Counted from the first letter of the stretch, positions 1-14,700 are shown. The stretch is 64,000 nucleotides of DNA from Akebia trifoliata (GCA_017979445.1 CM030709.1:62001-126000); one strand, 5' to 3'. Program-made: numbers and translations. The notes: generated by a model from the sequence alone, not told the origin.

Positions 1-2320
1 CCGAGCAGAAAGATTCCCGATTCGGACTCATCTTCCTTGCCGAAAATGGCAAACAACGAGAAGATCTGCCCTTCTAACATTTTTTTTAACGCCTGTATCA
101 CACTGTCTGTTCAACTGGTGGATTCATAGCACATACCCACTCGTCCGTATGGATGTTAGCTACGTCACCATATTCCCGAATTTCATCCTGCAGGCCAGGA
201 TCCTTTCCGAAAAACATGGTTTCCGTGGGGGTATACCTTTTTCAAGGCAGGACACGTGCATGTTCAAATGGTCGTATCTCATCACCCGTCTTTCGGTTTT
301 CAATGTAATCTACTCCCAATTGTCCGTATCGAAAATGCCTGCATTTCTCGAGCAGAAAGATTCCCGATTCGGACTCATCTTCCTTGCCAAAAATAGAAAA
401 TAACGGGAAGCTCAACCTAAACGACCATTCTCGTAGAGAACTCGAAATTTCTGACATTTTTTTAAAGGCCTGTATCTCACTGTCCGTTCAACTGGTGGAT
501 TCGTAGCACATACCCACTCGTCCGTACGGATGTTAACTATGTCACCATATTCCCGGATTTTGTCCCGTAGACCGGAATCCTTTTTGAAAAATGTGATTTC
601 CGTGGGGATTGACCTTTTTTGGGACAAGACATGTGCACGTTCAGATGGTTGTATCTCATCGCCCGTCTTTCGATTTTCAACGTAATCTACACCCAATCGT
701 CCGTATTGAAAATTCATGCGTTTTCCGAGAGAAAGATTATCTGTCTAGACTCATATTCCTTACCGAAAATGACAAACAACAGGAAGTTCCGCCCGAGCGA
801 TCGTTCTCGTCAAAAACTCAAAATTTCTGATGTTTTTTTTAACGCCCGTATCTCACTATCCATTCAACTAGTGGATTCGTAGCACATACCCACTCGTCCG
901 TACGGATGTTAATTACGTTACCATATTCTCGGATTTTATCCCGTAGGCTGGGATCCTTTCCGAAAAGTATGATTTTCGTGGGGGTTCGAGTTTAGATGGT
1001 CATATCTCATCGCACGTCTTTCGGATTTCAACGTAATCTACGTCCAATCGTCCACATAAAAAATGCCTACATTTCCTGAGTAGAAAAATTCCCGGTCTGG
1101 ACTCATCTTCCTTGCTGAAAATGGCAAACAACGGGAACCTCCACCAAAGCGATCGTTCTCGTCAAAAACTCAAAATTTTTGACCTTTTTTTAAACACCCG
1201 TATCTCACTGTTCGTTCAACTGGTGGATTCGTAGCACATACCCACTCATCCATACAGATGTTAGCTACGTTACCATGTTCTCGGATTTCATCCCGCAGAC
1301 TGGGATCCTTTCTGAAAAACATGATTTCCGTGAGGGTATAACTTTTTTGGGGTAAAACATATGCGCATTCAGATGGTCATATCTTATCGCCCGTCTATCG
1401 ATTTTCAACGTAATCTACTCCCAATCATCCGTATCGAAAATGCCTATGTTTCACAAGAGAAAGATTCCCGATTCGGACTCATCTTCCTTGCCAAAAATGG
1501 CAAACAACGGGAAGCTCCGCCCAAGCGACCATTCTCATCGAAAACTCAAAATTTTTGACATTTTTTAAACACCCGTATCTCACTGTTCGTTCAACTGGTG
1601 GATTTGTAGTACATACCCACTCGTCTGTACGAATGTTAGATACGTCACCATATTCTCCGATTTCTTCCCGCAGACCAGGATCTTATCCGAAAAATATGAT
1701 TTTCATGGGGGTATACCTTTCTCCAAGCAAGCCACGTGCACGTTCAAACGGTCGTATCTCATCGCCTGTCATTCAGTTTTTATCCATGCCCAATAGTCTG
1801 TATCGAAAATGCCTGCGTTTCACAAGAGAAAGATTCCCGGTTCGAACTCAAATTCCTTGCATAAAATGGCAAACAACGGGAAGCTCCGCCCAAGCGACCA
1901 TTTTTGTCGAAAACTCAAAATTTTTGACTTTTTTTAAACATGCGTATCTCAATGTCCGTTCAACTGGTGGATTCATAGCACATACCCATTCCTCCGTACG
2001 GATGTTAGCTACGTCACAATGTTCTCGAATTTCATCCCGTAGGTCGAGATCCTTTCCGAAAAATGTGATTTCTATGGAGGTACACCTTTTTTGGGACAAG
2101 ACACATGCGCGTTCAAATGGTTGTATCTTATCACCCGTCTTTTGGTTTTTAACATAATCTATGCCTAGTCGTCCGTATAAAAAATTCCTACGTTCATCGA
2201 GCAGAAAGATTTTCTCTTTAAAATCGTCTTCCTTGCCGAAAATGGCAAACAACGGTAAGCTCCACCCGAGCAACCATTCCCATCGAAAACTTTAAATTTC
2301 TGACGCTTTTTTAAACGCCC
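1..2320 (+). repeat. Satellite block A (TGTCCGTTCAACTGGTGG variant)
   Basis: Units in this block carry TGTCCGTTCAACTGGTGGATTC or close variants at about 108, 480, 857, 1207, 1581 and 1950. From about 2,328 onward the array switches to CTCTCCGCTCAACTGG. One unit (894-1236) is about 30 bp short because of a deletion near 980. The block is truncated by the window edge. Confidence 0.75.
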
Positions 2321-2826
2321 GTATCTCACTCTCTGCTCAATTGGTGGATTTGTAGCACATACCCACTCATCCGCACGGATGTTAGCTATGTCACCATGTT
2401 CCCGGATTTCACTCCGCAGGTCGGGATCCTTTCCGAAAAATGTATTTTCATGGAGGTACACCTTTTTTGGGACAAGACACATGCGCCTTCAAATGGTTGT
2501 ATCTTATCACCCGTCTTTTGGTTTTTAACATAATCTATGCCTAGTCGTCCGTATAAAAAATTCCTACGTTCATCGAGCAGAAAGATTTTCTCTTTAAAAT
2601 CGTCTTCCTTGCCGAAAATGGCAAACAACGGTAAGCTCCACCCGAGCAACCATTCCCATCGAAAACTTTAAATTTCTGACGCTTTTTTAAACGCCCGTAT
2701 CTCACTCTCTGCTCAATTGGTGGATTTGTAGCACATACCCACTCATCCGTACAGATGTTAGCTATGTCACCATGTTCCCGGATTTCACTCCGCAGGTCGG
2801 GATCCTTTCCGAAAAATGTATTTTCA
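2075..2826 (+). repeat. Two almost identical adjacent satellite units (376-bp shift)
   Basis: The segment 2075-2450 is repeated at 2451-2826 with only about three visible differences (for example GCGCG/GCGCC near 2109/2485 and CCGCACGG/CCGTACAG near 2372/2748). Both copies share the private marker TTTTCTCTTTAAAATCGTC. Neighbouring units differ from each other far more. This is a recent single-unit duplication, probably by unequal exchange. Confidence 0.9.
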
Positions 2827-5800
2827 TGGAGGTACACCTTTTTTGAGGTAAGACACGTGCACGTTTAAATGGTCGTATCTCATCGCCCGTCTTTCGGTTT
2901 TCAACGTAGTCTATGCCTAATCGTCCCTATCGAAAAGGCCTACGTTCCTTGAGTAGAAAGATTTTTGGTCCGGACTCGTCTTCCTTACCAAAAATGGTAA
3001 ACAACTAGAAGCTCTGCCCGAGCAACTATTCCCGTCGAAAACTCAAAATTTCTAACATTTTTTTAAACACCCGTATCTCACTCTCTGTTTAACTGGTGGA
3101 TTTGTGACATATACCCACTTGTCCGTACTGATGTTAGCTACGTCACCATGTTCTCGGATTTCACCCTGCAGGCCAAGATCCTTTTCGAAAAACATGATTT
3201 CTGTGGAGGTACACCTTTTTCGAGGTAGGATACATGCGCGTTCAAATAGTCGTATCTCATCACCCGTCTTTCAGTTTTCAACATAATCTATGCCCAATGG
3301 TCCGTATCGAAAATGCCTACATTTTTTGAGCAGAAAGATGTCCAGTCTGAACTCGTCTTCCTTGCCAAAAATGGCAAACAACGAGAAGTTCCACCCGAGC
3401 GACCGTTTCCTTAGAAAACTTGAAATTTTTGACATTTTTTTAAACGCATGTATCTCACTCTCTGCTCAACTGGTAGATTCATGGTAGATACCCACTCATC
3501 CTTACGGATGTTAGCTACGTCACCATGTTCTCGAATTTCGTTCCCTAGGCCGGAATCCTTTTCGAAAAATGTTATTTCTGTGGAGGTACACTTTTCTCGA
3601 GGTAGGACACATGCGCGTTGAAATGGTCATGTCTCATCGTCTGTCTTTTGGTTTTCAATGTAATCTATGCCCAGTCATCCGTATCGAAAATGTTTACGTT
3701 CTCCAAGGAGAAACATTTTCGATCCGGACTCGTCTTCCTTGCCGAAAATGACAAACAACGGGAAGCTCCGCCAGAGTAACCATTCCCATCAAAAATTCAA
3801 AATTTCTGACGTTTTTTTAAACGCCCGTATCTCACTCTCCGCTCAACTGGTGGATTCATGGCACATACCCACTCATCCGTACGGATGTTAGCTACGTCAC
3901 CATGTTCCCGAATTTTGCTTCGCAGGTCGGTATCATTTCCAAAAAGTATGATTTCCGTGAAGATATACCTTTTTTTGAGGTAGGACACGTGCGCGTTCAA
4001 AGGGTCGTATCTCATCGTCCGTTTTTGGTTTTCAACGTAATCTATGCCCAATTGTCCGTATCGAAAATGCCTACGTTCTCCAAGTAGAAAGATTTCTGGT
4101 CCGGACTTGTCTTCCTTACCGAAAATGGTAAAGAAAATGGGAAGCTCCGCCCGAGTGACCATTCTCATCAAAAACTCGAAATTTCTGACGTTTTTTTAAA
4201 CACCCGTATCTCACTCTCCGCTCAATTGGTGGATTTGTGGCAGATACCCACTCATCCGTACGGATGTTAGTTACGTCACCATGTTCCCGGATTTCACCCC
4301 GCAGGTCGAGATCCTTTCTGAAAAATGTGATTTTCGTGGAGGTACACCTTTTTTGGGAAGGACACGTACGCATTCAAATGGTCGTATCTCATCGCTTGTC
4401 TTTCAGTTTTTAACGTAATCTATGCCCAATCATCTGTATAGAAAATGCCTACGTTCTTCGAGAAAAAGATTTCAGGTCCGGAGTCTTCTTCCTTGCCGAA
4501 AATGACAAACAACGGGATGCTTTGCCAGAGCGACCGTCCCTGTCGAAAACTCGACATTTCTGACGTTTTTTTAAATGCCCATATCTCACTCTCCACTCAA
4601 CTAGTAGGTTTCGTGGCACATACCCACTCATCTGTACGGATGTTAATTACATCACCATGCTCCCAGATTTTGCCCCGCAGGCCAGGATCCTTTCCGAAAA
4701 ATGTGATTACAGTAGAGGTATACCTTTTTTGTGACAGGACACGTGCTCGTTCAAATGGTCGTATCTCATCATCCGTCTTTCGATTTTTAATGTAATCTAT
4801 GCCTAATCGTCCATCTCAAAAATGCCTACGTTCTTCGAGGAGAAAGATTTCTGATCCGGAGTCGTCTTCCTTGTCAAAAATGGTAAACAACAGGAAGCTC
4901 CGCCATAACGACCGTCCCCGTCGAAAACTTGAAATTTCTGACTTTTTTTAAACGCCCGTATCTCACTCTCCGCTCAACTGGTGGATTTGTGATATATATC
5001 CACTCGTCTATACAGATGTTAGCTACGTTACCATATTCTCAGATTTCTTTTCGCAGGTCAGAATCCTTTCCGAAAAACGTGATTTCTGTGGAGGTACACC
5101 TTTTTTGGGGCAGGACACGTACGCGTTCAAATGGTCGTATCTCATTACCCGTCTTTCGATTTTCAATGTAATTTATGCCCAATCGTGCACCTTGAAAATG
5201 CCTACTTTTTTCGAGAGAAAGATTTCTGGTCTGGAGTCATCTTCCTTGCCAAAATGGCAAACAATGGGTACCTCTGCCCCAAGTGACCGTCCCCGTCGAA
5301 AATTCATAATTTTTGATATTTTTTTAAACGACCGTATCTCACTCTCCGCTCAACTGGTGGATTCGTAGCATATACCCACTCATCCGTACGGATGTTAGCT
5401 ACTTCACCATATTCCTAGATTTCATCCCGCAGACCGGGATCCTTTCCAAAAAATGTGATTTCCGTGGAGGTACACCTTTTTCGAGGTAGGACACGTGCGC
5501 GTTCAAATGGTCGTATCTCATCGCCCGTCATTCGGTTTTCAACGTAATCTATGCCCAATCGTCCGTATCGAAAATTCCTACGTTACCCGAGAGAAAGATT
5601 TACTTTCCAGATTCGTCTTCTTTGCCGAAAATGGCAAACAACGGGAAGCTCCTCCCGAGCTACCGTCCCCGTCGAAAACTCAAAATTTCTGATGTTTTTT
5701 TAAACGCCCGTATCTCACTCTCCGCTCAACAGGTGGATTTGTGGCATATACCCACTCGTCCGTACGGATGTTAGCTACATCACCATATTCCTGGATTTCA

Positions 5801-8700
5801 CCCCGCAGGTCGGGATCCTTTTCGAAAAACGTGATTTTTGTGGAGATATACCTTTTTTGAAGCAGACAAGTGTGCGTTCCAATGGTCGTATCTCATCACC
5901 CGTCTTTCGATTTTCAATGAATCTATGCCCAATCGTTCGTATAAAAAATGCTTATGTTCTTTGAGGATAAAGATTTTCGGTTTGGAGTCGTCTTCCTTAC
6001 CGAAAATGAAAAACAACGGGAAGCTCAGCCTGAGCTACCGTTCCTATCGAAAATTTGAAATTTTTGACATTTATTTAAATGCCCGTATCTCACTCTCCGC
6101 TCAACTGGTTGATTCGTGGCACATACCCAATCGTCCGTACGGATGTTAGCTACGTCACCATGTTCCCGGATTTCACCCCGTAAGCCGGAATCCTTTCGTA
6201 AAAATGTGATTTCCGTAGAGGTACACCTTTTTCGAGGCAGGACACATTCGCGTTCAAATGGTCGTATCTAATCGCCAATCTATTGGTTTTCAACGTAGGT
6301 AATGCCCAATCGTCCGTATCGAAAATGCTTATGTTCCCTAAAGAGAAAGATTTACGGTCTGGAGTCGTCTTCCTTGTCCAAAATTGCAAACAACGGGAAG
6401 CTCCGCCCGAGCGACCGTTCCCGTCGAAATTTCTAAATTTCTGACATTTTTTTAAATACCCGTATCTCACTCTCCGATCAACTGGTGGATTCATGGCACA
6501 TACCCACTCGTCCGTACAAATGTTAGCTACGTCATCATATTCCCAGATTTCGTCCCGCAGGTCAAGATCCATGTAGGTACACCTTTTTTGGGGCAGGACA
6601 CGTGCATGTTCAAATAATCGTATCTCATCGCTTGTCTTTTGATTTTCAACGTAATCTATTCCCAATCGTCTATATCGAAAATGCCTACGTTCCCCGAGTA
6701 GAAAGATTTATGGTCTGGAGTCATCTTCCTTGCCCAAAATGACAAACAACGAGAAGCTCCACCCAAGCAATCGTTCCCGTCCAAAACGCAAAATTTCTGA
6801 CGTTTTTTTAAACGCCCAAATCTCATTCTTCGCTTAATTGGTGGATTCGTGGTACATACCCACTCGTCCGTACGGATGTTAGCTATGTCACCATGCTTCC
6901 AAATTTCTCCCCGCAGGCCGAGATCCTTTCTGAAAAATGGGATTTTCGTGGAGGTACATCTTTTTCGGAGTAGGATACGTGCGCGTTCAAATGGTCGTAT
7001 CTCATTGCCCATATTTCGATTTTCAATGTAATCTACGCCTAATCATCCATATAAAAAATGCCTATGTTTCTCGAGAGAAAGATTTCCAGTTTGGAGTCAT
7101 CTTTCTTGCCCAAAATGGCAAACATCCGGAAGCTCCGCCCAAGTAACCTTTTCAATCGAAAAACTCAAAATTTCTGACATTTTTTTAAACGCCCGTATCG
7201 CACTCTTCGCTCAATTGGTGGATTTGTCGCAAAACCTACTCGTCCGTACGGATGTTAGCTATGTCACCATATTCCTGGATTTTGCCCCGCAGGCCGGGAT
7301 CCTTTCCAAAAAATGTGATTTTCGAGGAGGTACACATTTTTCGGGATAAGACATGTGCACGTTCAAATGATCGTATCTCATTGCCCGTGTTTCAGTTTTC
7401 AACATAATCTATGCTCAATTGTCCATATTGAAAATGCCTATGTTTCCCGAGAAGAAAGATTTCTGGTCTGGAGTCGTCTTCCTTGCCCAAAATGGCAAAC
7501 AACGGGAAGCTCCGCTCGTACAACCGTTCCCGTCGAAAAATCAAAATTATTGACTTTTTTTAAACGCCCGTATCTCACTCTCTGCTAAACTTGTGGATTT
7601 GTGGTACATACCCACTCGTCCGTACGGATGTTAGCTACCTCACCAAGTTCCTAGATTTTGCCTCACAGGCCGAGATCCTTTGTGAAAAATTTGATTTCCA
7701 TGGAGGTACACCTTTTTTGAAACAGGATATGTACGTGTTCAAATGGTCATATCTCATCTCCCGTCTTTCAGTTTTTAACGTGATCTAAGCCCAATCGTCC
7801 GTATCAAAAATGTCTACGTTCTTCAAGGAGAAAGATTTCTGGTCTGGAGTCATCTTCCTTACCGAAAATGAAAAACAACGAAAAGTTCCGCCAGAGCGAT
7901 CATTCCGGTCGAAAACTCAAAATTTCTTACGTTTTTTAAAACACCCGTATCTCACTCTCCGCTCAACTAGTAGATTCGTGGCACATACCCACTCGTCTGT
8001 ATGGATGTTAGCTACATCATCATATTCCCAGATTTCACCCCGTAGGCCGGGATCCTTTCCAAAAAATGTGACTTTCGTGGAGGTATACCTTTTTCGAGGC
8101 AGGACACGTGCGCGTTCAAATGGTCATATCTCATCGCCCGTCTTTCGATTTTCAATGTAATCTATTCCCAATCGTCTATATCGAAAATGCTAACATTCCT
8201 CAAGGAGAAAGATTTCCAGTTTGGTGTCGTCATCCTTGACGAAAATGGCAAACAACGGGAAGCTCCGCCCGAGCGACCTTTCCCATCGAAAACTCAAAAT
8301 TTCTGACATTTATTTAAACGCCCGTATCTCACTCTCAGCTCAACTGGTGGATTCGTGGCACATACCTACTCATCTGTACAGATGTTAGCTACGTCACCAT
8401 ATTCTCGAATTTCGTCCTGCAGGTCGAGATCCTTTTTAAAAAATGTGATTTCTGTGGAGGTACACCTTTTTGGGATAGGACACGTGCCCATTCAAATAGT
8501 CGTATATCATTGTCCGTCTTTTAGTTTTCAACGTAATCTATGCCCAATCGTCTGTATCGAAAATGCCTACGTTTCTAGAGAGAAAGATTTCTGATCTTGA
8601 GTCGTCTTCCTTACCCAAAATGGCAAACATCCGGAAGTTCCGCCCAAGAGACCGTTCCCGTCGAAAACTCAAAATTTCTGACATTTTTTTAAATGCCCGT
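2321..8700 (+). repeat. Satellite block B (CTCTCCGCTCAACTGGTGGATTCGTGG variant)
   Basis: Units here combine CTCTCCGCTCAACTGGTGG with GATTCGTGGCACAT and GATGTTAGC. Most have GTGGAGGTACACC. The block ends where the first unit with CTCAAAAAATxxGTAG appears (about 8,717). A short deletion removes about 20 bp near 6,571. Confidence 0.75.
5512..5886 (+). repeat. Representative 375-bp satellite unit showing its two half-units
   Basis: This unit is given as a type example. Its first half (5512-5708, 197 bp) and second half (5709-5886, 178 bp) both begin with CGTATCTCA. The halves can be aligned by eye: CCCAATCGTCCGTATCG in the first matches CCCACTCGTCCGTACGG in the second. This is followed by a similar CTACGTT/CTACxTCACC segment and a CCGAAAAT core in each. 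The unit is therefore an old dimer of a monomer of about 180-190 bp whose halves have diverged strongly. Confidence 0.85.
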
Positions 8701-11700
8701 ATCTCACTCTCCGCTTACCTCAAAAAATGTGTAGTACATACCCACTCATCCGTATGGATGTTAGCTACATCACCCTATTCCCGGATTTCATCCCGCAGGC
8801 CGAGATCCTTTCCAAAAAACGTGATTTCTGTGAGGGTACACCTTTTGTGGGTCAGGACATTTACGCGTTTAAATGGTCGTATCTCATAGTTCGTCTGTCA
8901 ATTTTTAACGTAATACATACTCAATTGTCCGTATTGAAAATTCCTACGTTTCCCGAGGAGAAAGATTCCTAGTCTGGACTCGTCTTCCTTCCCAAAAATG
9001 ACAAACAACGGGAAGCTCCGCCTAGGCGACCGTTCCCGTCGAAAACTCAAAATTTCTGACGTTTTTGTCAACGCCCGTATTTCTCTCTGCTCAACTCGAA
9101 AAATTAGTAACACATACCCACTCGTCCTAATGGATATTAGCTACATCACCATATTCCAGAATTTCATCCCGCAGGCCGGGATCCTTACCGAAAAACGTGA
9201 TTTCTGTGGGGTACACCTTTTTCGGGCAGGACATATGCGTGTTCAAATGGTCGTATCTTAACTTCTGTATTTCAGTTTTTAACGTAATCTATATCCAATC
9301 GTCTGTATCAATAATGCCTACCTTTCCTAAGTAGAAAGTTTTCTGATTCGGACTCTTCTTTATTACCAAAAATGGCAAACAATGGGAAGCGCCGCCCGGG
9401 CGACCGTTCCCGTCGAAAAATCGAAATTTCTGATGTTTTTTTAAACACCCGTATCTCATTATCCGCTCAACTCAAAAAATTCGTAGCACATACCCACTCA
9501 TCTGTATGGATGTTAGCTACGTCACCATATTCCCGGATTTCATCCCGCAAGCCTGGATCATTTCTGAAAAACGTAATTTCCGTGGAGTGTACCTTTTTCG
9601 GGCAGGACACTTGCGCGTTCAAATGGTCGTATCTCATCGTCCGTCTATCGGTTTTTAACGTAATCCATGCCCAATCGTCCGTATCAAAAATGCCTTAGTT
9701 TCCTAAGAAAAAGATTCCTAGACCAGAATCGTCTTCCTTGTCGAAAATAACAAACAACGGGAAGCTCCGCCCGGGCGATCATTCCCGTCGAAAATTTGAA
9801 ATTTCTGACATTTTTTTAAACGCCCGTATCTCACTCTCTGCTCAACTCAAAAAATTCGTAGCATATACCTACTCATCCGTATGGATGTTAGCTATGTCAC
9901 CATATTCCCAAATTTCGTTCTGTAAGCCGGGATCCTTTTCGAAAAACGTGAGTTCCGTGGGGTACACCCTTTGTGGGACAGAACACGTGCGCATTCAAAT
10001 GGTCGTATCTCATCGTTCGTCTATCGATTTTTAACGTAATCTACATCCAATCGTCCATATCAAAAATGCCTACGTTTCCCGAGTAAAAAAATTCCTAGTC
10101 CGGACTCGTCATTCTTGCCAAAAATGGCAAACAATATGAAGTTCCGCCTAGGAGACCATTCCCGTCAAAAACTTAAAATTTCTGACATTTTTTTCAACGC
10201 CCATATCTCATTTTCCGCTCAACTTGAAAAATTTGTAGCACATACTCACTCATCCATACGGATTTTAGCTGCGTCACCATATTCTCGGATTTCGTCCTGT
10301 AGGCCGGGATCTTTTCTGAAAAACATGATTTCGTGGGGTACACCTTTTTCGGGCAGGATATGTGCGCGTTCAAATGGTCATATCTCAACTTTCATCTTTC
10401 GGTTTTTAACGTAATCTATATCAAATGGTCCGTATCGAAAATGCCTACATTTCTTGAGTAGAAAGTTTTCCGATCCGGACTCGTCTTTATTACCGAAAAT
10501 GGCAAACAACGGGAAGCTCTGCTAGGGGGACCGTTCCCGTCGAAAACTCAAAATTTCTGACGTTTTTGTCAACGCCCGTATCTCACTATCCGCTCAACTC
10601 AAAAAATTCGTAACACATACCCACTCATCCATACAGATGTTAGTTACGTCACCATATTCCTAGATTTCATCCCGCAGGCCGGGATCTTTTCCGAAAAAAG
10701 TAATTTTCGTGGGGTGCACCTTTTTCAGGACAGGACACGTGCGCATTCAAATGGTCGTATCTCATCGTCCGTCTATCAGTTTTTAATGTAATCCATGCCC
10801 AATCATCCATATCAAAAATGCCTTAGTTTCCCGAGTAGAAAGATTCCTAGACAAGACTCGTCTTCCTTTTCGAAAATAACAAACAACAGGAAGCTCCGCC
10901 CGGGTGACCGTTCTTGTCGAAAACTTGAAATTTCTAACATTTTTTTAAACGCCCGTATCTCACTCTCCGCTCAACTCGAAAAATTTGTAGCATATACCTA
11001 CTTGTCCGTATGGATGTTAGCTATGTCACCATATTCCCAGATTTCGTCTTGCAGGCCGGGATCCTTTCCGAAAAATGTGATTTCTGTGGGGGTACACCTT
11101 TTGTGGGGCAAGACACGTGCGCATTCAAATGGTCGTATCTCATCGTTTGTCTGTCAATTTTAAACGTAATTTACACCTAATCATCCATATCGAAAATGAT
11201 TACGTTTCCCGAGTAGAAAGATTCATGATCCGGACTCGTCTTCCTTGCCGAAAATGGTAACCTAGGCGACCGTTCCAGTCTAAAACTTGAAATTTTTGAC
11301 ATTTTTTTCAACGTCCGTATCTCACTCTCCGCTCAACTCGAAAAATTCGTGGCACATACCTACTCATCCGTACGGATGTTAGCTATGTCACCATATTCCC
11401 GGATTACGTCTCGTAGGCCGGGATCCTTTCTGAAAAACATGATTTTCGTGGGGTACACCTTTTTCGGGCAAGATAGGTGCGCGTTCAAATGGTCGTATCT
11501 CAACTTCCGTATTTCGGTTTTTAACGTAATCTATATCCAATGGTCCGTATCGAAAATACAAACATTTCTCGAGTATAAAGTTTTCCAATCCGGACTCGTC
11601 TTTATTATCGAAAATGGCAAACAACGGGAAGCTCTGCCAGGGGGACTGTTCCCGTCGAAAACTCAACATTTCTGATGTTTTTGTCAATGCCCGTATCTCA

Positions 11701-14700
11701 CTATCCGCTCAACTCAAAAAATTCGTAGCACATATCCACTTGTCCGTACGGATGCTAGCTACGTCACCATATTCCCAAATTTCGTCCCGTAGGTCGGGAT
11801 CCTTTCCGAAAAATGTAATTTTCGTGGGGTGCACCTTTTTCGGGCAGGACACGTGCGCGTTTAAATGGTCGTATCTCATCGTCCGTCTATCGGTTTTTAA
11901 TGTAATACATGCCCAATCGTCCATATCGAAAATGCCTTAGTTTCCCAAGTAGAAAGATTCCTAGACCAGACTCGTCTTCCTTTCTGAAAATAACAAACAA
12001 CGGGAAGCTCCACCCGGGTGATCATTCCCGTCAAAAACTTGAAATTTCTGACATTTTTTTAAACGCCCGTATCTCACTCTCCGCTCAACTCGTAAAATTC
12101 GTAGCAATACCTACTCGTCCGTATGGATGTTAGCTATGTCACCATATTCCCAGATTTCGTCTTGCAGGCCGGGATCCTTTCCGAAAAATGTGATTTCCGT
12201 GGGGGTATACCTTTTGTGGGACAGGACACGTACGCATTCAAATGGTCGTATCTCATCGTTTGTCTGTCAGTTTTTAACGTAATCTACACCAAATCGTCCG
12301 TATCGAAAATGCTTACGTTTCCCGAGTAGAAAGATTCCTGATCCGGACTCGTCTTCCTTGCCGAAATGGCAAACAATAGGAAGCTCCGCCTAGACGACCG
12401 TTCCCATCGAAAACTTGAAATTTCTGACATTTTTTTCAACGCCCGTATCTCACTCTCCGCTCAACTCGAAAAATTCGTAGCACATACCCACTCATCTGTA
12501 CGGATGTTAGCTACGTCACCTTATTCCCGGATTACGTCCCGTAGGCCGGGATCCTTTCTGAAAAACATGATTTCCGTGGGGTACACATTTTTCGGGTAGG
12601 ATATGTGTGCGTTCAAATGGTCGTATCTCAACTTTCGTATTTCGGTTTTTAACGTAATCTATATCCAATGGTCCGTATCAAAAATACAAACATTTCTCGA
12701 GTATAAAGTTTTCCAATCCGGACTCGTCTTTATTACCGAAAATGGCAAACAACGGGAAGCTCTGCCAGGGGGACTGTTCCCATCGAAAACTCAAAATTTC
12801 TGACATTTTTGTCAATGCCCGTATCTCACTATCCGCTCAACTCAAAAAATTTGTAGCACATATCCACTTGTCCGTATGGATGTTAGCTACGTCACCATAT
12901 TCCCGGATTTAGTCCCGCAGGCCGGGATCCTTTCCAAAAAACGTAATTTCCGTGGGGTGCACCTTTTTCGGGACAGGACACGTGCGCGTTCAAATGATCG
13001 TATCTCATCGTCCATCTATCGATTTTTAACGTAATCCATGCCCAATCATCGTATCGAAAATGCCTTAGTTTCCCGAGTAGAAAGATTCCTAGACCAGACT
13101 CGTCTTCCTTTCCGAAAATAACAAACAACGGGAAGTTCCGCCCGGGTGATCGTTCCCATCGAAAACTTGAAATTTCTGACATTTTTTTAAACGCCCGTAT
13201 CTCACTCTCCGCTCAACTCAAAAAATTCGTAGCACATACCTACTCGTCCGTATGGATGTTAGCTATGTCACCATATTCCCAGATTTCATCCTGCAGGCCG
13301 GGATCCTTTCCGAAAAATGTAATTTCCGTGGGGGTACACCTTTCGTGGGGCAGGACACGTATGCATTCAAATGGTCGTATCTCATCGTTCATCTGTCGTT
13401 TTTTAACGTAATATATACCCAATCGTCCGTATAAAAAATTCCTATGTTTCCTGAGTAGAAAGATTCCTAATCTGGACTCGTCTTCCTTACCGAAAATGGC
13501 AAAAAACAGGTAGTTCCGCCTAGGCGACCGTTCCCGTTGAAAACTTGAAATTTCTGACATTTTTTTCAACGCCGGTATCTCACTCTCTGCTCAACTCAAA
13601 AAATTCGTTAAACATACCCACTCATCCGTACGGATGTTAGCTACATCACCATATTCCCGGATTTCGTCCTGTAGGCCAGGATCCTTCTTGAAAAACGTGA
13701 TTTCCGTGGGGTACACCTTTTTTGGGCAGGATATGTGCGCATTCAAATGGTCGTATCTCAACTTCTGTCTTTCGGTTTTTAACGTTATTTATATCCAATG
13801 GTTCGTATAAAAAATGCCTACATTTCCCGAGTAGAAAGTTTTCCGATCCGGACTCGTCTTTATTACTGAAAATGGCAAACAACGGGAAGCTCCGCCCGGG
13901 TGACCGTTCCCATCGAAAACTCAAAATTTCTGACATTTTTTTAAACTCCCGTATCTCACTCTCTGCTCAAATCAAAAAATTTGTAGCACATACCCACTCG
14001 TCCGTACAGATGTTAGCTATATCACCATATTCCTGGACTTCATCCTGCAGGCTGGGATCCTTTTCGAAAAACGTGATTTCCGTGGGGGTACACCTTATTT
14101 GGGACAGGACACGTGTACGTTCTAATGATCATATCTCATCGACCGTCTTTTACTTTTTAACGTAATCTATGCCTAATCATCCGTATTGAAAAGGCCTACA
14201 TTTCCTAAGTAGAAAGATTATCGATTCGGACTCATCTTCCTTTCCGAAAATGGGAAACAACGGGAAGCTCCGCCTGGACGACCGTTCCCATTGAAAACTC
14301 AAAATTGCTTACTTTTTTTAAACGCCCGTATCTCACTCTCCGCTCAACTCAAAAAATTCGTAGAACATACCAACTCGTCCGTACAGATGTTAGCTACGTC
14401 ACCATGTTCCTGGATTTCGTCCCGCAGGCCAGGATCCTTTCCGAAAAATGTGATTTTCATAGGGGTACATTTTTTTCCAAGCAGGACACGTGGGGGTTCA
14501 AATGGTCATATCTCATTTCACGTCTTTAGATTTTTAACGTAATCTACGTCTAATCGTCCATATAAAAAATGCCTACGTTTCATGAGGAGAAAGATTCTCG
14601 ATCTTGACTCGTCTTCCTTACTGAAAATGGTAAACAATGGGAAACTCCGCCCGGGTGATCGTTCCCGTTGAAAACTCAAACTTTCTGACATTTTTTTAAA

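Noticed and set aside
1555..2157. A 200-codon ORF and scores of other 60-170-codon ORFs in the first 31 kb on both strands
   Set aside because: They are frames through the satellite. The unit length (~375 bp) is a multiple of three, so a stop-poor frame continues from unit to unit. The same peptides recur on both strands with no purifying pattern.
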